A stretch of 43,001 bases of DNA from JANQGH01 sp039177555 (GCA_039177555.1 JBCDFV010000036.1:1-43001), one strand, 5' to 3'. Positions 32,145 to 40,773 are shown, counted from the stretch's first letter. Numbers and translations: made by a program. The notes: generated from the letters alone by a model not told the origin.

Positions 32145-32264
32145 CGAAAGCATAAAGCCGATGATTCTTGCAATGATGCTGGGCCGGTCCCGCGATTATC
32201 GCTTCCAATACCCCGGTAGACTGCTCTAGGATCGCCCACGCTCGATTGAAAACCGGAGGGGTCA

Positions 32265-32456
32265 ATGAACAGCAATCCATCTAATGTCGACCGTTTGGTC
32301 GCCGCGGGGGTCCTGGACTCGGACTCGATTTCCGATGAGATGTGGCAGGCTCTCGACTCGCGGCTGACCAGTGAAGAGGTCGACGCGTTGATCTCGATTA
32401 AGGGCAAGTTCAATCTGCAGCCATGGGGCTTCTCCGGCGACGGTGGGTTCCTCTAG
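32265..32456 (+). CDS. 63-residue peptide with helical acidic front and aromatic/glycine-rich tail; candidate RiPP precursor
   Basis: The ATG has GGAGGGG immediately upstream (32255-32261), one of the best Shine-Dalgarno sites in the window. About three quarters of its codons end in G or C, like real genes here. Residues 1-46 are polar and likely helical (VDRLVAAGVLD, then SEEVDALISIK), resembling a leader. Residues 47-63, GKFNLQPWGFSGDGGFL, are rich in Gly and aromatic residues and end in a hydrophobic pair. No Cys, signal peptide or membrane helix is present. A hairpin plus T-run follows within 50 bases. It faces a diiron oxygenase-like gene and an S41 peptidase gene. A modified-peptide precursor is my inference; a small regulatory or structural protein is the alternative. 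Confidence 0.72.
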   Translation: MNSNPSNVDRLVAAGVLDSDSISDEMWQALDSRLTSEEVDALISIKGKFNLQPWGFSGDGGFL

Positions 32457-32471
32457 GGGCTGCCTGAACGG

Positions 32472-32506
32472 CACCGGCCAGGTAAAGCGCCGGTGATGTG
32501 CTTTTG
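32472..32506 (+). terminator. Probable intrinsic terminator after the small peptide gene
   Basis: CACCGGC (32472-32478) pairs with GCCGGTG (32489-32495) around a ten-base loop. The short T-run CTTTTG follows at 32501-32506. The T-run is brief and set off by five bases, so efficiency may be partial. Confidence 0.5.
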
Positions 32507-32598
32507 ATGGACTATTCGATCGTCGGCGTTCCGGAGGTTCGGGCGTCGACGCGAAATTGAAGCGTCGGACTTTGACGATTATCGAAGACCATCTGCAA

Positions 32599-32616
32599 CG
32601 CCCGGCTATCCGGGCG
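32599..32616 (+). promoter_or_regulatory. 7-bp stem-loop in the leader of the cyclase-like/ATPase gene
   Basis: CGCCCGG and CCGGGCG pair exactly around CTAT, ending 20 bases before the ATG at 32637. It could influence translation start, or be a second stop for upstream transcription. No T-run follows. Confidence 0.35.
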
Positions 32617-32636
32617 CTTACCGGCGTGCTCGGACG

Positions 32637-35303
32637 ATGAACGGGCGCGAACCGGCCAGCGTGCCCCTGCCGTCTGGCATCCTGACCAGCGTCTTCACTG
32701 ACATCGAGGGCTCGACGCGCCTGCTTGAGCATTTGGGGCCGTCTTACGGCGCCGCTCTGGCGCGACACTTCGAGATTCTGAGAAGCGCTCTATCCGCGCA
32801 CGCCGGGCATGAGGTCGATGCCATAGGCGACGCCTATTTCGCCGTTTTCGATGACCCGCAGCAGGCCCTGGCGGCGGCCGTTGACGCTCAACGCATGCTC
32901 GCGGCCGAGCAATGGCCCAGCGGCGCGGCGTTGCGCATCCGCATCGGGCTGCACACGGGCGAGTTCTCGCCCGACAAGAACCGGGAACTCGGCTATGTCG
33001 GTCTCGACGTGCACCGCAGTGCCCGGATCAGCGCGGTCGCCCATGGTGGGCAGATCGTGTTTTCCGGCGCGACCCGAAAGCTGCTTGAGGATTCAGCGCT
33101 GCCGGATGGCGTTGCCATCAGAGATCTGGGAACCCATCGCCTGAAGGATCTGCGGTATCCCGAAACGCTCTATGACGTGACCATCGAGGGGCTGAACAGC
33201 AACTTCGCCCCCATCGACACGCTGGACAACCGGCCCAACAATCTTCCCGCGGCCGCGGTGGAGATCGTCGGCCGAGAGCGGGAGATCGAAAAGGCGCACG
33301 GGCTGCTCGGCGATCGCGATACAAGACTGTTGACGCTCACCGGGCCGGGCGGTGTCGGCAAGACGCGCCTGTCGCTGGCCATCGCCGGCGGTCTTCTTGA
33401 GACCTTCCCGTCCGGTATCTTTCAGGTGCCGCTGTCCGCCGTTACCGAACCGACGCTGGTGCCGCCGACCATCGCGCAGACGCTGGGCGTTCAGGAATTT
33501 CCCGGGCAGTCGGCGATCGACGGGTTGAAGCACGCCATCGGCAATCGGCACATGCTGCTCGTCATCGACAATTTCGAGCAGGTCGTCGATGCCGCCGGAA
33601 CGCTGGTCGACCTTCTGCAGACCTGCGAAAACCTGAAACTGTTGGTCACCAGCCGCGAGACGCTCAACGTTCCGTATGAGAGCGAGTTGGCGGTCTCGCC
33701 GATGACCTTGGCGGCCGCGGGCGAGACGGACGATCCGGATCGGCTTATGCAGTCGCCCGCCATCCGGCTGTTCGTCGAACGCGTCAGGGATTTCCAGCCG
33801 GACTTCGCAATCACGCCGGAAAACGCCTCGGCCATCGCGCAGATCTGCAGGAAGCTCGACGGCTTGCCGCTCGCCATCGAGTTGGCCGCGCCGCGCCTGA
33901 GGCTGCTCAGCCCCGACGACCTTCTCAAGCGGCTGACCCAGAGCCTGGACGCGCTGCAGGCTGGGCGCAGGGGGGCCGACCAGCGCCATCGGACGCTGCG
34001 CGATGCCGTAAACTGGAGCTATGATCTGCTTCCCCCGGGTGAGAAGGCGCTGTTCCGACGCGTGGCTGTGTTCGTCAGCGGTTTTCAGATCGAGACGGCC
34101 GAAGAGCTGTGTCACGATTTGGATCCGGCCGGTTTCGACGTTCTGGAAATGTTGTCGTCCTTGCTGAGCAAAAGCCTGCTGAGACGTGAAACGGCGGACG
34201 GGATGCCGCGGCTTCACATGCTGCAAACCGTGCGCGAGTTCGGCCTTGAGCGGCTGCGCCAGAGCGACGAGTATGACGCGTATCGCCAACGGCACGGCGA
34301 TCATTTTCTCGCGCTTGCCGAGACACTGGCGCCGGATCTGCTGGGCCGCCAACAGCGCAGCTCGGTCGGACGCCTGTTGACCGAGACGGACAATCTGCGC
34401 GCGGCCCTGGTCTGGGCGTCCGAACAGCCCGAACCGGAGGCGACCGGTCGTTTGCTCGACGCGCTGCTCTGGCTATGGGTGCCGCGCGGCCAGTTCACCG
34501 AAGGCAGTGCCTGGGCGGATCGCGCGGTGGCGCAATTCGCCCAGGCAGAGCCAAGCCGGTCGCTGGGGCTGATCTACAAGGTCGCCGGATGGCTGAAGAT
34601 GATGTCCGGCGATTATCCCGGCGCGCTGCCGCTTTGCCGGCGTGCTTATGAGATTTTCAGCCAGGTCGGCGACGAGGTGGAAGCCGCCCGCGCGCGCATG
34701 ATGTATGGCATCACGACGGCGGCAACCGGTGGAGAAGAGGGCATAGCCCACGTCATGGGGGCGCTGGAACAGTCGCACGCCTCGGATGACCGGATCGGGG
34801 CCGCCGTGACATTGATCGCGATCGGCGAAGGCGCGCGACATGGCGGTGACATGGCGACCGCCCGCGACTTTTACGAAAAGGCGCTGACGCTGTTGCGCAA
34901 CCTGGACAACACTTATTGGACCGCCGGCCTGCTGCTCAACTTGGCGCAGTTGAAGCTGCGCGACGGCGCGGTGGCCGATGCCATGAAACTCCTGGCCGAA
35001 TCCATCGAATTGGGCCGCGAGTTCGACTATCCCATGGTCATCAACCTCTACGTCGTGATCATGGGTGCTGTCGCCCATGCCCAAGGGGACGCGGACCAGG
35101 GGGCTCGCTTGTTCGGTGCCGCCGACGCGCTGTTGCGCACGCTCGGGGCGGCGCTCGAACCACCGGATCAGGCGGAGTTCGACCGCTTCAAGGGCGAGGC
35201 GAAGACCGCGTTGGGTGAACAGCGGTTCGCGGCCTTGTTCGCCGAAGGCGCGTCATGGTCGCGCGACGAGACGATCGCGGCGGCAACCGCGCTGCACACC
35301 TGA
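32637..35303 (+). CDS. Class III cyclase-like / NB-ARC-type ATPase / TPR regulator
   Basis: 888 residues in three parts. A class III nucleotide cyclase homology domain (about 15-180) starts with FTDIEGSTRLL (D22). The ATPase (about 208-480) has VGREREIEKA, Walker A G-P-G-G-V-G-K-T at 236-243, Walker B LLVIDNFEQ and the sensor VTSRE. A C-terminal helical repeat (TPR-like, about 590-870) is linked to AfsR/MalT-type regulators. In the cyclase domain the substrate-purine Lys is Asp61, GDG is G-D65-A66, and the transition-state Asn is His126, with Arg130 kept. Cyclase activity is therefore doubtful; this substituted form is, from memory, common in such fusions. No DNA-binding domain is obvious. 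It lies 180 bases behind the small peptide on the same strand and may sense a signal for that locus. Confidence 0.9.
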   Translation: MNGREPASVPLPSGILTSVFTDIEGSTRLLEHLGPSYGAALARHFEILRSALSAHAGHEVDAIGDAYFAVFDDPQQALAAAVDAQRMLAAEQWPSGAALRIRIGLHTGEFSPDKNRELGYVGLDVHRSARISAVAHGGQIVFSGATRKLLEDSALPDGVAIRDLGTHRLKDLRYPETLYDVTIEGLNSNFAPIDTLDNRPNNLPAAAVEIVGREREIEKAHGLLGDRDTRLLTLTGPGGVGKTRLSLAIAGGLLETFPSGIFQVPLSAVTEPTLVPPTIAQTLGVQEFPGQSAIDGLKHAIGNRHMLLVIDNFEQVVDAAGTLVDLLQTCENLKLLVTSRETLNVPYESELAVSPMTLAAAGETDDPDRLMQSPAIRLFVERVRDFQPDFAITPENASAIAQICRKLDGLPLAIELAAPRLRLLSPDDLLKRLTQSLDALQAGRRGADQRHRTLRDAVNWSYDLLPPGEKALFRRVAVFVSGFQIETAEELCHDLDPAGFDVLEMLSSLLSKSLLRRETADGMPRLHMLQTVREFGLERLRQSDEYDAYRQRHGDHFLALAETLAPDLLGRQQRSSVGRLLTETDNLRAALVWASEQPEPEATGRLLDALLWLWVPRGQFTEGSAWADRAVAQFAQAEPSRSLGLIYKVAGWLKMMSGDYPGALPLCRRAYEIFSQVGDEVEAARARMMYGITTAATGGEEGIAHVMGALEQSHASDDRIGAAVTLIAIGEGARHGGDMATARDFYEKALTLLRNLDNTYWTAGLLLNLAQLKLRDGAVADAMKLLAESIELGREFDYPMVINLYVVIMGAVAHAQGDADQGARLFGAADALLRTLGAALEPPDQAEFDRFKGEAKTALGEQRFAALFAEGASWSRDETIAAATALHT

Positions 35304-35404
35304 CCGCCGCCGGGCTCAGTCCTCGCGACCATGCAATGGGCACGGCGTGCGATTAGCCCACCGCCTGGTCGGCGCCATGCGCGGTGAGCAAGGCCTCATT
35401 CGCA

Positions 35405-36055
35405 TCAGCCACGACCCTCTTCCTCGACCTCGGCGATCAGGTCTGCGGTTGTGACTTGCCGGCAATAGCCTTTGATCGCGCTTAGAGAATTCGCTTGTCG
35501 CTCTGGCGTGAGCGTCAGGCATGCGTCGGTCACCTGGGTTACCAGATAGCCCAGATCGCAGGCATCGCGAACCGCGCTCTCCACGCATTGGTCGGTCAGA
35601 AGACCCGATATCACCAGTTGGCGAATGCCCAGATTGCGCAGGATGTAGTCGATATGGGTCGAAACGAAGACTGATGACGACGTCTTCGGCAATACGATCT
35701 CATCACCCTGCGGTGCGATCTGGTCGATCACCCTGCCGTCCCAAGAGCCTTTGGGCACATGGAATCCGGTGATCTTGTAGTCAAGCGAACGGTCGCGGCC
35801 ATCGACCGTCAGGCTCTCGATCACGGTAAACATGACCTCGATGCCCGCGGCCCGACAGGCCGCCTGCAGCGCTTTCATGTTTGGGATCACCCGGGCCTCA
35901 AGATCGGCGAAGAAAGCGCCGAAGCGAGCCTCGAACTCATGCGGCGGTGTGTTCTTGAACTCGCCGCCGTCGCGATGCGCGGAGAAGTTCTGCACATCGA
36001 TGAACAGCAGCGCGCTGTCTCGTGGCACCAACGGGATGTCGCGTGACAGCGTCAT
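35405..36055 (-). CDS. Cysteine hydrolase (isochorismatase-like) family protein
   Basis: 216 residues from the ATG at 36055 (GAGG six bases upstream); a longer frame to 36127 lacks support. The Asp-Lys-Cys triad of the isochorismatase-like hydrolases is present: D20 in LLFIDVQNF, K124 in VLPKTSSSVF, and C157 in GLLTDQCVESAVRDA, with the preceding non-proline cis-peptide region. Members hydrolyse amides such as nicotinamide, N-carbamoyl compounds, ureidoacrylate or biuret. The segment SLTVDGRDRSLDYKITGF resembles ureidoacrylate/N-carbamoylsarcosine-type relatives. It is divergent from the ornithine-cyclodeaminase-like gene, with a 312-base AT-richer region between; both may serve one nitrogen-compound pathway. 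Confidence 0.9.
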   Translation of the reverse strand: MTLSRDIPLVPRDSALLFIDVQNFSAHRDGGEFKNTPPHEFEARFGAFFADLEARVIPNMKALQAACRAAGIEVMFTVIESLTVDGRDRSLDYKITGFHVPKGSWDGRVIDQIAPQGDEIVLPKTSSSVFVSTHIDYILRNLGIRQLVISGLLTDQCVESAVRDACDLGYLVTQVTDACLTLTPERQANSLSAIKGYCRQVTTADLIAEVEEEGRG

Positions 36056-36367
36056 CGAAGCCTCACCAGCCACCGTGTTGGCTGGGCAAGGCCGTCCGCC
36101 GAAGCCTGTGTCGCCGCCACATTGCACGAATTTGAAGAGGCATCGCGTCTTAAGTCAACACGACGTGCATCGCGTGGGATTATCGACCTCGAGCTCAAAC
36201 CGACCATCTCGCTGTTCTCCGTTATATATGTTACATTATTGTCTACACAGTCATACTTGACATTTTTGATCCAATTCGGCCAATCTATGGCGGATGATCG
36301 ATCTTGTTTGGATCGATGCCGGTCTCCTCGGATATGTTGGGCAGGCTCGGGGCCCGTAAGGCTAGTC
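36056..36367. other. 312-base divergent intergenic region
   Basis: Between the cysteine hydrolase and the ornithine-cyclodeaminase-like gene. The stretch at about 36,215-36,290 is AT-rich and includes TTATATATGTTACATTATTG and a good -35 hexamer. The downstream gene's frame stays open through part of this region, but the predicted extension has no family similarity. I see no additional gene. It is best read as a two-way promoter and operator region. Confidence 0.55.
36257..36286 (+). promoter_or_regulatory. Possible promoter for the ornithine-cyclodeaminase-like operon
   Basis: TTGACA at 36257-36262 is a perfect -35 hexamer. CAATCT at 36281-36286 after 18 bases is a weak -10 candidate. The start codon lies 82 bases downstream. 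Confidence 0.38.
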
Positions 36368-37453
36368 ATGGGATCGCTTCTTTCACCATCGCCCTTGGCG
36401 CTCGTGCCCTTTGTCAGTGTGGCACAGATGATGACGCTCGTGGGGCGCGTTGGCCTGGACACTCTGCTTAAGTCCCTGGCCGACCAGATCGAGGCGGACT
36501 TCAGGCGGTGGCCGGTTTTCGACAAGATGCCGCGGGTTCCCATCCATTCCCGCGACGGCGTGATCGAAGTCATGCCCACCTCGGATGGATCCTACTACAG
36601 CCTGAAATACGTGAATGGGCATCCGGCAAACCTGGCCCGGGGATACCAGACCGTGACGGCATTCGGGCTCTTCGCGCGGGTCGATACCGGCTATCCCCTG
36701 CTGCTGTCCGAGATGACCCTGCTGACGGCCTTGCGGACCGCGGCCACGTCCGCCCTTGCCGCCCGCTATCTTGCTTCACCGTCGGCGAAAACGATGGCCA
36801 TCATCGGAAATGGGGCGCAGTGCGAGTTCCAGGCCGTCGCTTTTCGTGAGATCGTAGGGGTCGAGACGATCCATCTGTTCGACGTCAACCCTGACGCAAC
36901 CGCAAAAGCAATGCGGAACCTGGCAGAGGTCGGCATCGACGCCAGGGCATTCGCCACACGTGAGGAGGCTGTCGCGCGCGCGGATATCATTACGACCTGC
37001 ACCGCGGACAAGCGCAACGCGACGATTCTAACAGACAACCTTGTCGGATCGGGCCAGCACATCAACGCGATCGGCGGAGACTGTCCAGGCAAGACAGAAC
37101 TGCATCGCGACGTCCTGCTGCGCGCGAAGATATTTACCGAGTTCACGCCACAATCCCGAATCGAGGGCGAGATCCAGCAGCTTGACGATGATTATCCCGT
37201 CACCGAATTGTGGCGGTTGATATCCGGCGATGCGCCGGGACGCGAGACTGAGCGCGACATTACGGTTTTCGACTCCGTCGGCTTCGCGATCGAGGACTTT
37301 GCGGCGCTGCGGGTGATCCACGATCTCGTTGGGCGTCATCCGGATTTGGCCGAACCGCTTGATCTGATCGCCGATCCCGATGATCCAAGGGACCTATACG
37401 GCATGCTGAAACGCGCCTTAGGGACCGCGGCATCCAACGGCGCTACAGACTAG
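36368..37453 (+). CDS. Ornithine cyclodeaminase family protein
   Basis: 361 residues from the ATG at 36368, with TAAGG six bases upstream. A GTG at 36404 is closer to the start of known Pseudomonas enzymes; the much longer upstream frame has no similarity. Family blocks are strong: RVPIHSRDGVIEVMP, KYVNGHPANLARG, SEMTLLTALRTAATSALAA, the dinucleotide site AIIGNGAQCEFQA, INAIGGDCPGKTELH with the catalytic-region Asp, and FDSVGFAIEDF. True ornithine cyclodeaminase makes proline and ammonia from ornithine using bound NAD+. The similarity reads as close, so this activity is plausible. It is 38 bases ahead of the phytoene-desaturase-like gene on the same strand. Confidence 0.92.
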   Translation: MGSLLSPSPLALVPFVSVAQMMTLVGRVGLDTLLKSLADQIEADFRRWPVFDKMPRVPIHSRDGVIEVMPTSDGSYYSLKYVNGHPANLARGYQTVTAFGLFARVDTGYPLLLSEMTLLTALRTAATSALAARYLASPSAKTMAIIGNGAQCEFQAVAFREIVGVETIHLFDVNPDATAKAMRNLAEVGIDARAFATREEAVARADIITTCTADKRNATILTDNLVGSGQHINAIGGDCPGKTELHRDVLLRAKIFTEFTPQSRIEGEIQQLDDDYPVTELWRLISGDAPGRETERDITVFDSVGFAIEDFAALRVIHDLVGRHPDLAEPLDLIADPDDPRDLYGMLKRALGTAASNGATD

Positions 37454-37491
37454 ATCCTCAGACAGTCCTTACTAAGAACCGGGCCGCACGC

Positions 37492-39105
37492 ATGGCAGAG
37501 AAATACGACGCGAGTATTGTCGGTGGTGGCCACAACGGGTTGGTCTGCGCCTTCTATCTGGCGAAGGCCGGCTTCTCGGTGCGGGTTCTAGAGCGGCGGG
37601 ACGTCGTCGGCGGCGCGGCCGTGACCGAGGAGTTCCATCCCGGATTTCGCAACTCCATCGCCAGCTATTCCGTGAGCCTGCTCAATCCAATGGTCATTGC
37701 GGACTTGGAGCTGGCGCGGCACGGCCTGGAAATCAAGGTCCGACCCGTGCCGTATTTCCAGCCGCACGCCGATGGCGGCTATCTCATGATCGATCGCGAT
37801 CCGGACGAGACGCGCGCGCAGATTGCCAAGTTCTCGGCACGCGACGCGGACATCTACGGGTCCTTCCACGCCCGCCTGGAACGGGTCTGCGACTTCCTGC
37901 GCGGCCTGTTACTCAAGACGCCGCCCAACCATGGGGGCGGCTTGCGTCAGTTGTTGGCTGGCGCGGCTGCTGCCAATCACGCCCGCCGCTTCGGGCGCGA
38001 GGCCCAGCGCGACATCTACGATCTATTCACCATGAGCGCCGGGACGCTCTTGGACCAGTGGTTCGAAAGCGATGCGTTGAAGGGGGTCCTCGGCTTCGAC
38101 GCTATCATCGGCAGTTTCGTCAGCCCCTACAGCCCGGGTTCGGCCTACGTCCTGCTGCACCACGTCTTTGGCGAGGTCAACGGGGTCAAGGGCGCCTGGG
38201 GACATGCTGTCGGTGGCATGGGCTCCATCACCCAGGCCATGGCGCGCGCCTGCGAAGAGCAGGGGGTTGAGATTACCTTGGGCGCAGCCGTCGGACAGGT
38301 GATGACCGAGGCTGGTGCGGTTCGCGGGGTCGAACTGGCTGATGGCGAAAGGATCGCCAGCGAACGCGTGGTCTCCAACGTCAATCCGAAGCTGCTGTTT
38401 TGCAATCTGATCGCCCCAGAGCATCTGGACGACGCCTTCCTTCGGCGGATGACGCAATGGACCTGCGGCTCCGGCTCGTTCCGCATGAACGTTGCGCTGT
38501 CGGAACTGCCCGATTTCACCGCCCTTCCCGGTCGGGAACCGGGCAAGCAGCATATGGCGAGCATTCTGATCTCGCCGTCTCTTCGCTACCTCGACGACGC
38601 CTACCTTGATGCCCGCACGCGCGGATGGGCGCGCAATCCTGCGATCGAAATGCACATCCCAAGTGTCATCGACGACACGCTCGCGCCGCCCGGCAACCAT
38701 GTCGCAAGCCTGTTCTGCCAGCAATTCGCACCCGAATTGCCGGACGGAAGGAACTGGGCCGACCACCGCGAGGAGGTCGCCGATCTCATCATCGATACCG
38801 TTACCCGTTACGCGCCCAACTTCCGGGACGCTGTAGTCGGACGGTCCGCGCTGACGCCGAAAGACCTGGAAACCAAGCTCGGTCTCGTCGGCGGCGACAT
38901 CTTTCACGGCGCGCTCACGCTCAATCAGATCTACAGCGCGCGCCCGGCGCTGGGACATGCGGATTATCGCGGCCCCCTGCGCGGCCTCTACATGTGCGGC
39001 TCCGGCACCCATCCTGGCGGCGGCGTGACGGGTGTGCCGGGACATAATGCGGCCCGGGAAATCCTGGCGGATCGGGGCGGCCTTTTTCGGCGCCGCGCGT
39101 CTTGA
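37492..39105 (+). CDS. Phytoene desaturase-like (CrtI/PYROXD2-type) FAD oxidoreductase
   Basis: 537 residues. The N-terminal dinucleotide motif SIVGGGHNGLVCAFYLAKAG begins at 8 and is followed by VLERRDVVGGAAVTEE. The C-terminal FAD-closing block reads YMCGSGTHPGGGVTGVPGHNAAREIL. Between them are SPYSPGSAYVLLHH and GGMGSITQAMA, typical of the PYROXD2-like branch rather than carotenoid enzymes. No carotenoid synthesis genes are nearby, so a role with amine or acyl substrates is more likely. The ATG at 37492 has no clear Shine-Dalgarno. It follows the ornithine-cyclodeaminase-like gene closely and converges on the livH gene 15 bases away. Substrate unknown. Confidence 0.9.
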   Translation: MAEKYDASIVGGGHNGLVCAFYLAKAGFSVRVLERRDVVGGAAVTEEFHPGFRNSIASYSVSLLNPMVIADLELARHGLEIKVRPVPYFQPHADGGYLMIDRDPDETRAQIAKFSARDADIYGSFHARLERVCDFLRGLLLKTPPNHGGGLRQLLAGAAAANHARRFGREAQRDIYDLFTMSAGTLLDQWFESDALKGVLGFDAIIGSFVSPYSPGSAYVLLHHVFGEVNGVKGAWGHAVGGMGSITQAMARACEEQGVEITLGAAVGQVMTEAGAVRGVELADGERIASERVVSNVNPKLLFCNLIAPEHLDDAFLRRMTQWTCGSGSFRMNVALSELPDFTALPGREPGKQHMASILISPSLRYLDDAYLDARTRGWARNPAIEMHIPSVIDDTLAPPGNHVASLFCQQFAPELPDGRNWADHREEVADLIIDTVTRYAPNFRDAVVGRSALTPKDLETKLGLVGGDIFHGALTLNQIYSARPALGHADYRGPLRGLYMCGSGTHPGGGVTGVPGHNAAREILADRGGLFRRRAS

Positions 39106-39120
39106 CCCTGTATGCGTCCG

Positions 39121-40002
39121 CTACCGCGCCAGGATAGCGGTCTGGCCAAAAAGTCCCTGCGGCCGGATGACCAAGATGATGACGACCAGTGCCAGGACCA
39201 GCGCATCGCGATAGGCCGAGTAGTCGGGCGGCAGAAGTGCCCGGCACAAGACCTCCAGCGCGCCCAGAAGAAATCCGCCAACAACAGCGCCCGGCAAGCT
39301 TCCAACCCCGCCCAGCACCACGGCGATGAATGCCTTCAAGACCGGCAGGAAGCCCATCAGCGGATCGACCGAACTGCGCTGCGCGACCCAGAAGACGCCG
39401 GCGACTGCGGCCAAAAAGCCAGAGATCGCAAAGGCGGCGGCGACAACCGAGTTGGCGCGGACACCCATCAGCCGGCAGACTTCGAAATCCGATGCGGCGG
39501 CCCGCATTGCCATGCCGATGATCGTGCCGTTGTAGAAGGCCATCAGCGCCACCAGGATCGACAGGGTGACGATGATCGAGATGATCTGGGATCGTGCGAC
39601 AAGGACGCCGATATCGACGGTGCCCATCAGCAAGGCCGGCGTTTCGAAGGTCAAGGGCCTGGCGGAAATCAGGTTCTGAAAGGCGACTTGAAGAATGACG
39701 CTGATGGCGAAGCTCGTTAGCAGCATGGTTGCCATGTTGGCACGGCGCACGGGCCGAAACCCGACGCGTTCGATGGCCACCGCCGCCAGGATCGCGACAG
39801 CGCAAGCCAACAGAACGGCCAGGGGGAACGACACCAGCGAAACGGCAAAAAGCAGCGTGTAGCCGGCGATCGTCATGAGATCGCCATGGGCGAAGTTGAT
39901 CAGCCGCATGATGCTGAATACGACGGCCAGCCCCAGCGCCAGCAGCGCGTAGGTGCCCCCGACGCTCAACGCATTCACGACCTGTTGCAGCACGTCCTGC
40001 AT
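39121..40002 (-). CDS. livH: Branched-chain amino-acid-type ABC transporter permease (LivH)
   Basis: 293 residues with about eight to nine membrane segments. LivH landmarks include ALLALGLAVVFSIMRLINFAHGDLM at the first helices, MRAAASDFEVCRLMGVRA in the cytoplasmic coupling loop, and VLGGVGSLPGAVVGGFLLG near the end. The inner-membrane protein pairs with LivM. The ATG has GAAGGA about eight bases upstream. It is last in a minus-strand operon, 16 bases behind livF. HAAT-family transporters also carry amides, urea, ureido and other small compounds; the true cargo here is not readable. Confidence 0.95.
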   Translation of the reverse strand: MQDVLQQVVNALSVGGTYALLALGLAVVFSIMRLINFAHGDLMTIAGYTLLFAVSLVSFPLAVLLACAVAILAAVAIERVGFRPVRRANMATMLLTSFAISVILQVAFQNLISARPLTFETPALLMGTVDIGVLVARSQIISIIVTLSILVALMAFYNGTIIGMAMRAAASDFEVCRLMGVRANSVVAAAFAISGFLAAVAGVFWVAQRSSVDPLMGFLPVLKAFIAVVLGGVGSLPGAVVGGFLLGALEVLCRALLPPDYSAYRDALVLALVVIILVIRPQGLFGQTAILAR

Positions 40003-40018
40003 AATAGCCGGTCCTTCG

Positions 40019-40738
40019 TCACGCTGCCGTCACGCCAAAATAGGCGCGAACGATTTCATCCAAATCCCTGGCGTCATTCTCGAAGTCCTGACGGACGATC
40101 CGTCCGCCGACCATTACATAGACCCTGTCGCAGTATTCGAAGGCGACGCGCACGTTTTGTTCGACCATCAGCACGCCGAGCCCGCTCTCGCGCAGTTTCG
40201 CCACGAGGGACAGGATGAAGGCTGTCATTTGGGGCGCGAGACCGAGCGAAGGTTCGTCGAGCAGCAACAAGCGCGGCCGCGACATGATGGCTCGGGCAAT
40301 GGCCAATTGCTGCTGCTCACCCCCCGACAGGACCCCTGCGGGAGAAGCGATCCGATCGCGCAGGATCGGAAACAGGTCTAAAGCCCGATCCATCTCATGG
40401 GCCCGATCCCCCGGACTGAGCGTCGCACCGCCCAGTTTCAGGTTGTCCGCCACGGACAAGTCCGCGAACACCCGCCGTCCTTCCGGTGACAGGGTGAGGC
40501 CCCCTTTGACCACGTCTTCCGGGGCGGAGGGCAGGGGCTTGCCCGCAAACCGAATCTGGCCGCCGGTGCGGGGCGCAAGGCCCATGATGGCCCTGAGCGT
40601 CGAACTCTTGCCCGCACCGTTCGGCCCGATGAGCGCGACGGTCTCACGCGCGGAGACCGTCAGCGAGACGCCGCGCACCGCGCGGATGCCGCCGTAGACC
40701 ACCTCGAGGTCATCGACGTTGAGCAGCGGCTCGCCCAT
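40019..40738 (-). CDS. livF: Branched-chain amino-acid-type ABC transporter ATP-binding protein (LivF)
   Basis: 239 residues. Walker A is G-P-N-G-A-G-K-S at 38-45, the signature is LSGGEQQQLAIARA, Walker B is LLLLDEPSLGLAP, and the switch region VLMVEQNVRVAFE matches LivF with its Gln in place of the switch His. The ATG has GGAGACC before it. It lies 35 bases after the substrate-binding protein stop and 16 bases before livH. It works with the LivG half of the fused protein to drive import. Confidence 0.96.
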   Translation of the reverse strand: MGEPLLNVDDLEVVYGGIRAVRGVSLTVSARETVALIGPNGAGKSSTLRAIMGLAPRTGGQIRFAGKPLPSAPEDVVKGGLTLSPEGRRVFADLSVADNLKLGGATLSPGDRAHEMDRALDLFPILRDRIASPAGVLSGGEQQQLAIARAIMSRPRLLLLDEPSLGLAPQMTAFILSLVAKLRESGLGVLMVEQNVRVAFEYCDRVYVMVGGRIVRQDFENDARDLDEIVRAYFGVTAA

Positions 40739-40773
40739 GGGCTCGGTCTCCTGCCTCCGCCCCGACGTCAGCT

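Noticed and set aside
32262..32768. 168-codon minus-strand frame covering the small peptide
   Set aside because: It is rich in Arg and Pro without motifs and starts inside the cyclase-like gene. The plus-strand 63-codon frame has the better ribosome site and codon use.
35359..35386. CACCGC/GCGGTG hairpin between converging genes
   Set aside because: The stem is only six bases with a 16-base loop and no T-run, so it is too weak to call a terminator.
36122..36367. N-terminal extension of the ornithine-cyclodeaminase-like gene
   Set aside because: The frame is open but the extra 82 residues have no similarity to the family, include AT-rich promoter-like DNA, and begin inside the upstream intergenic region.
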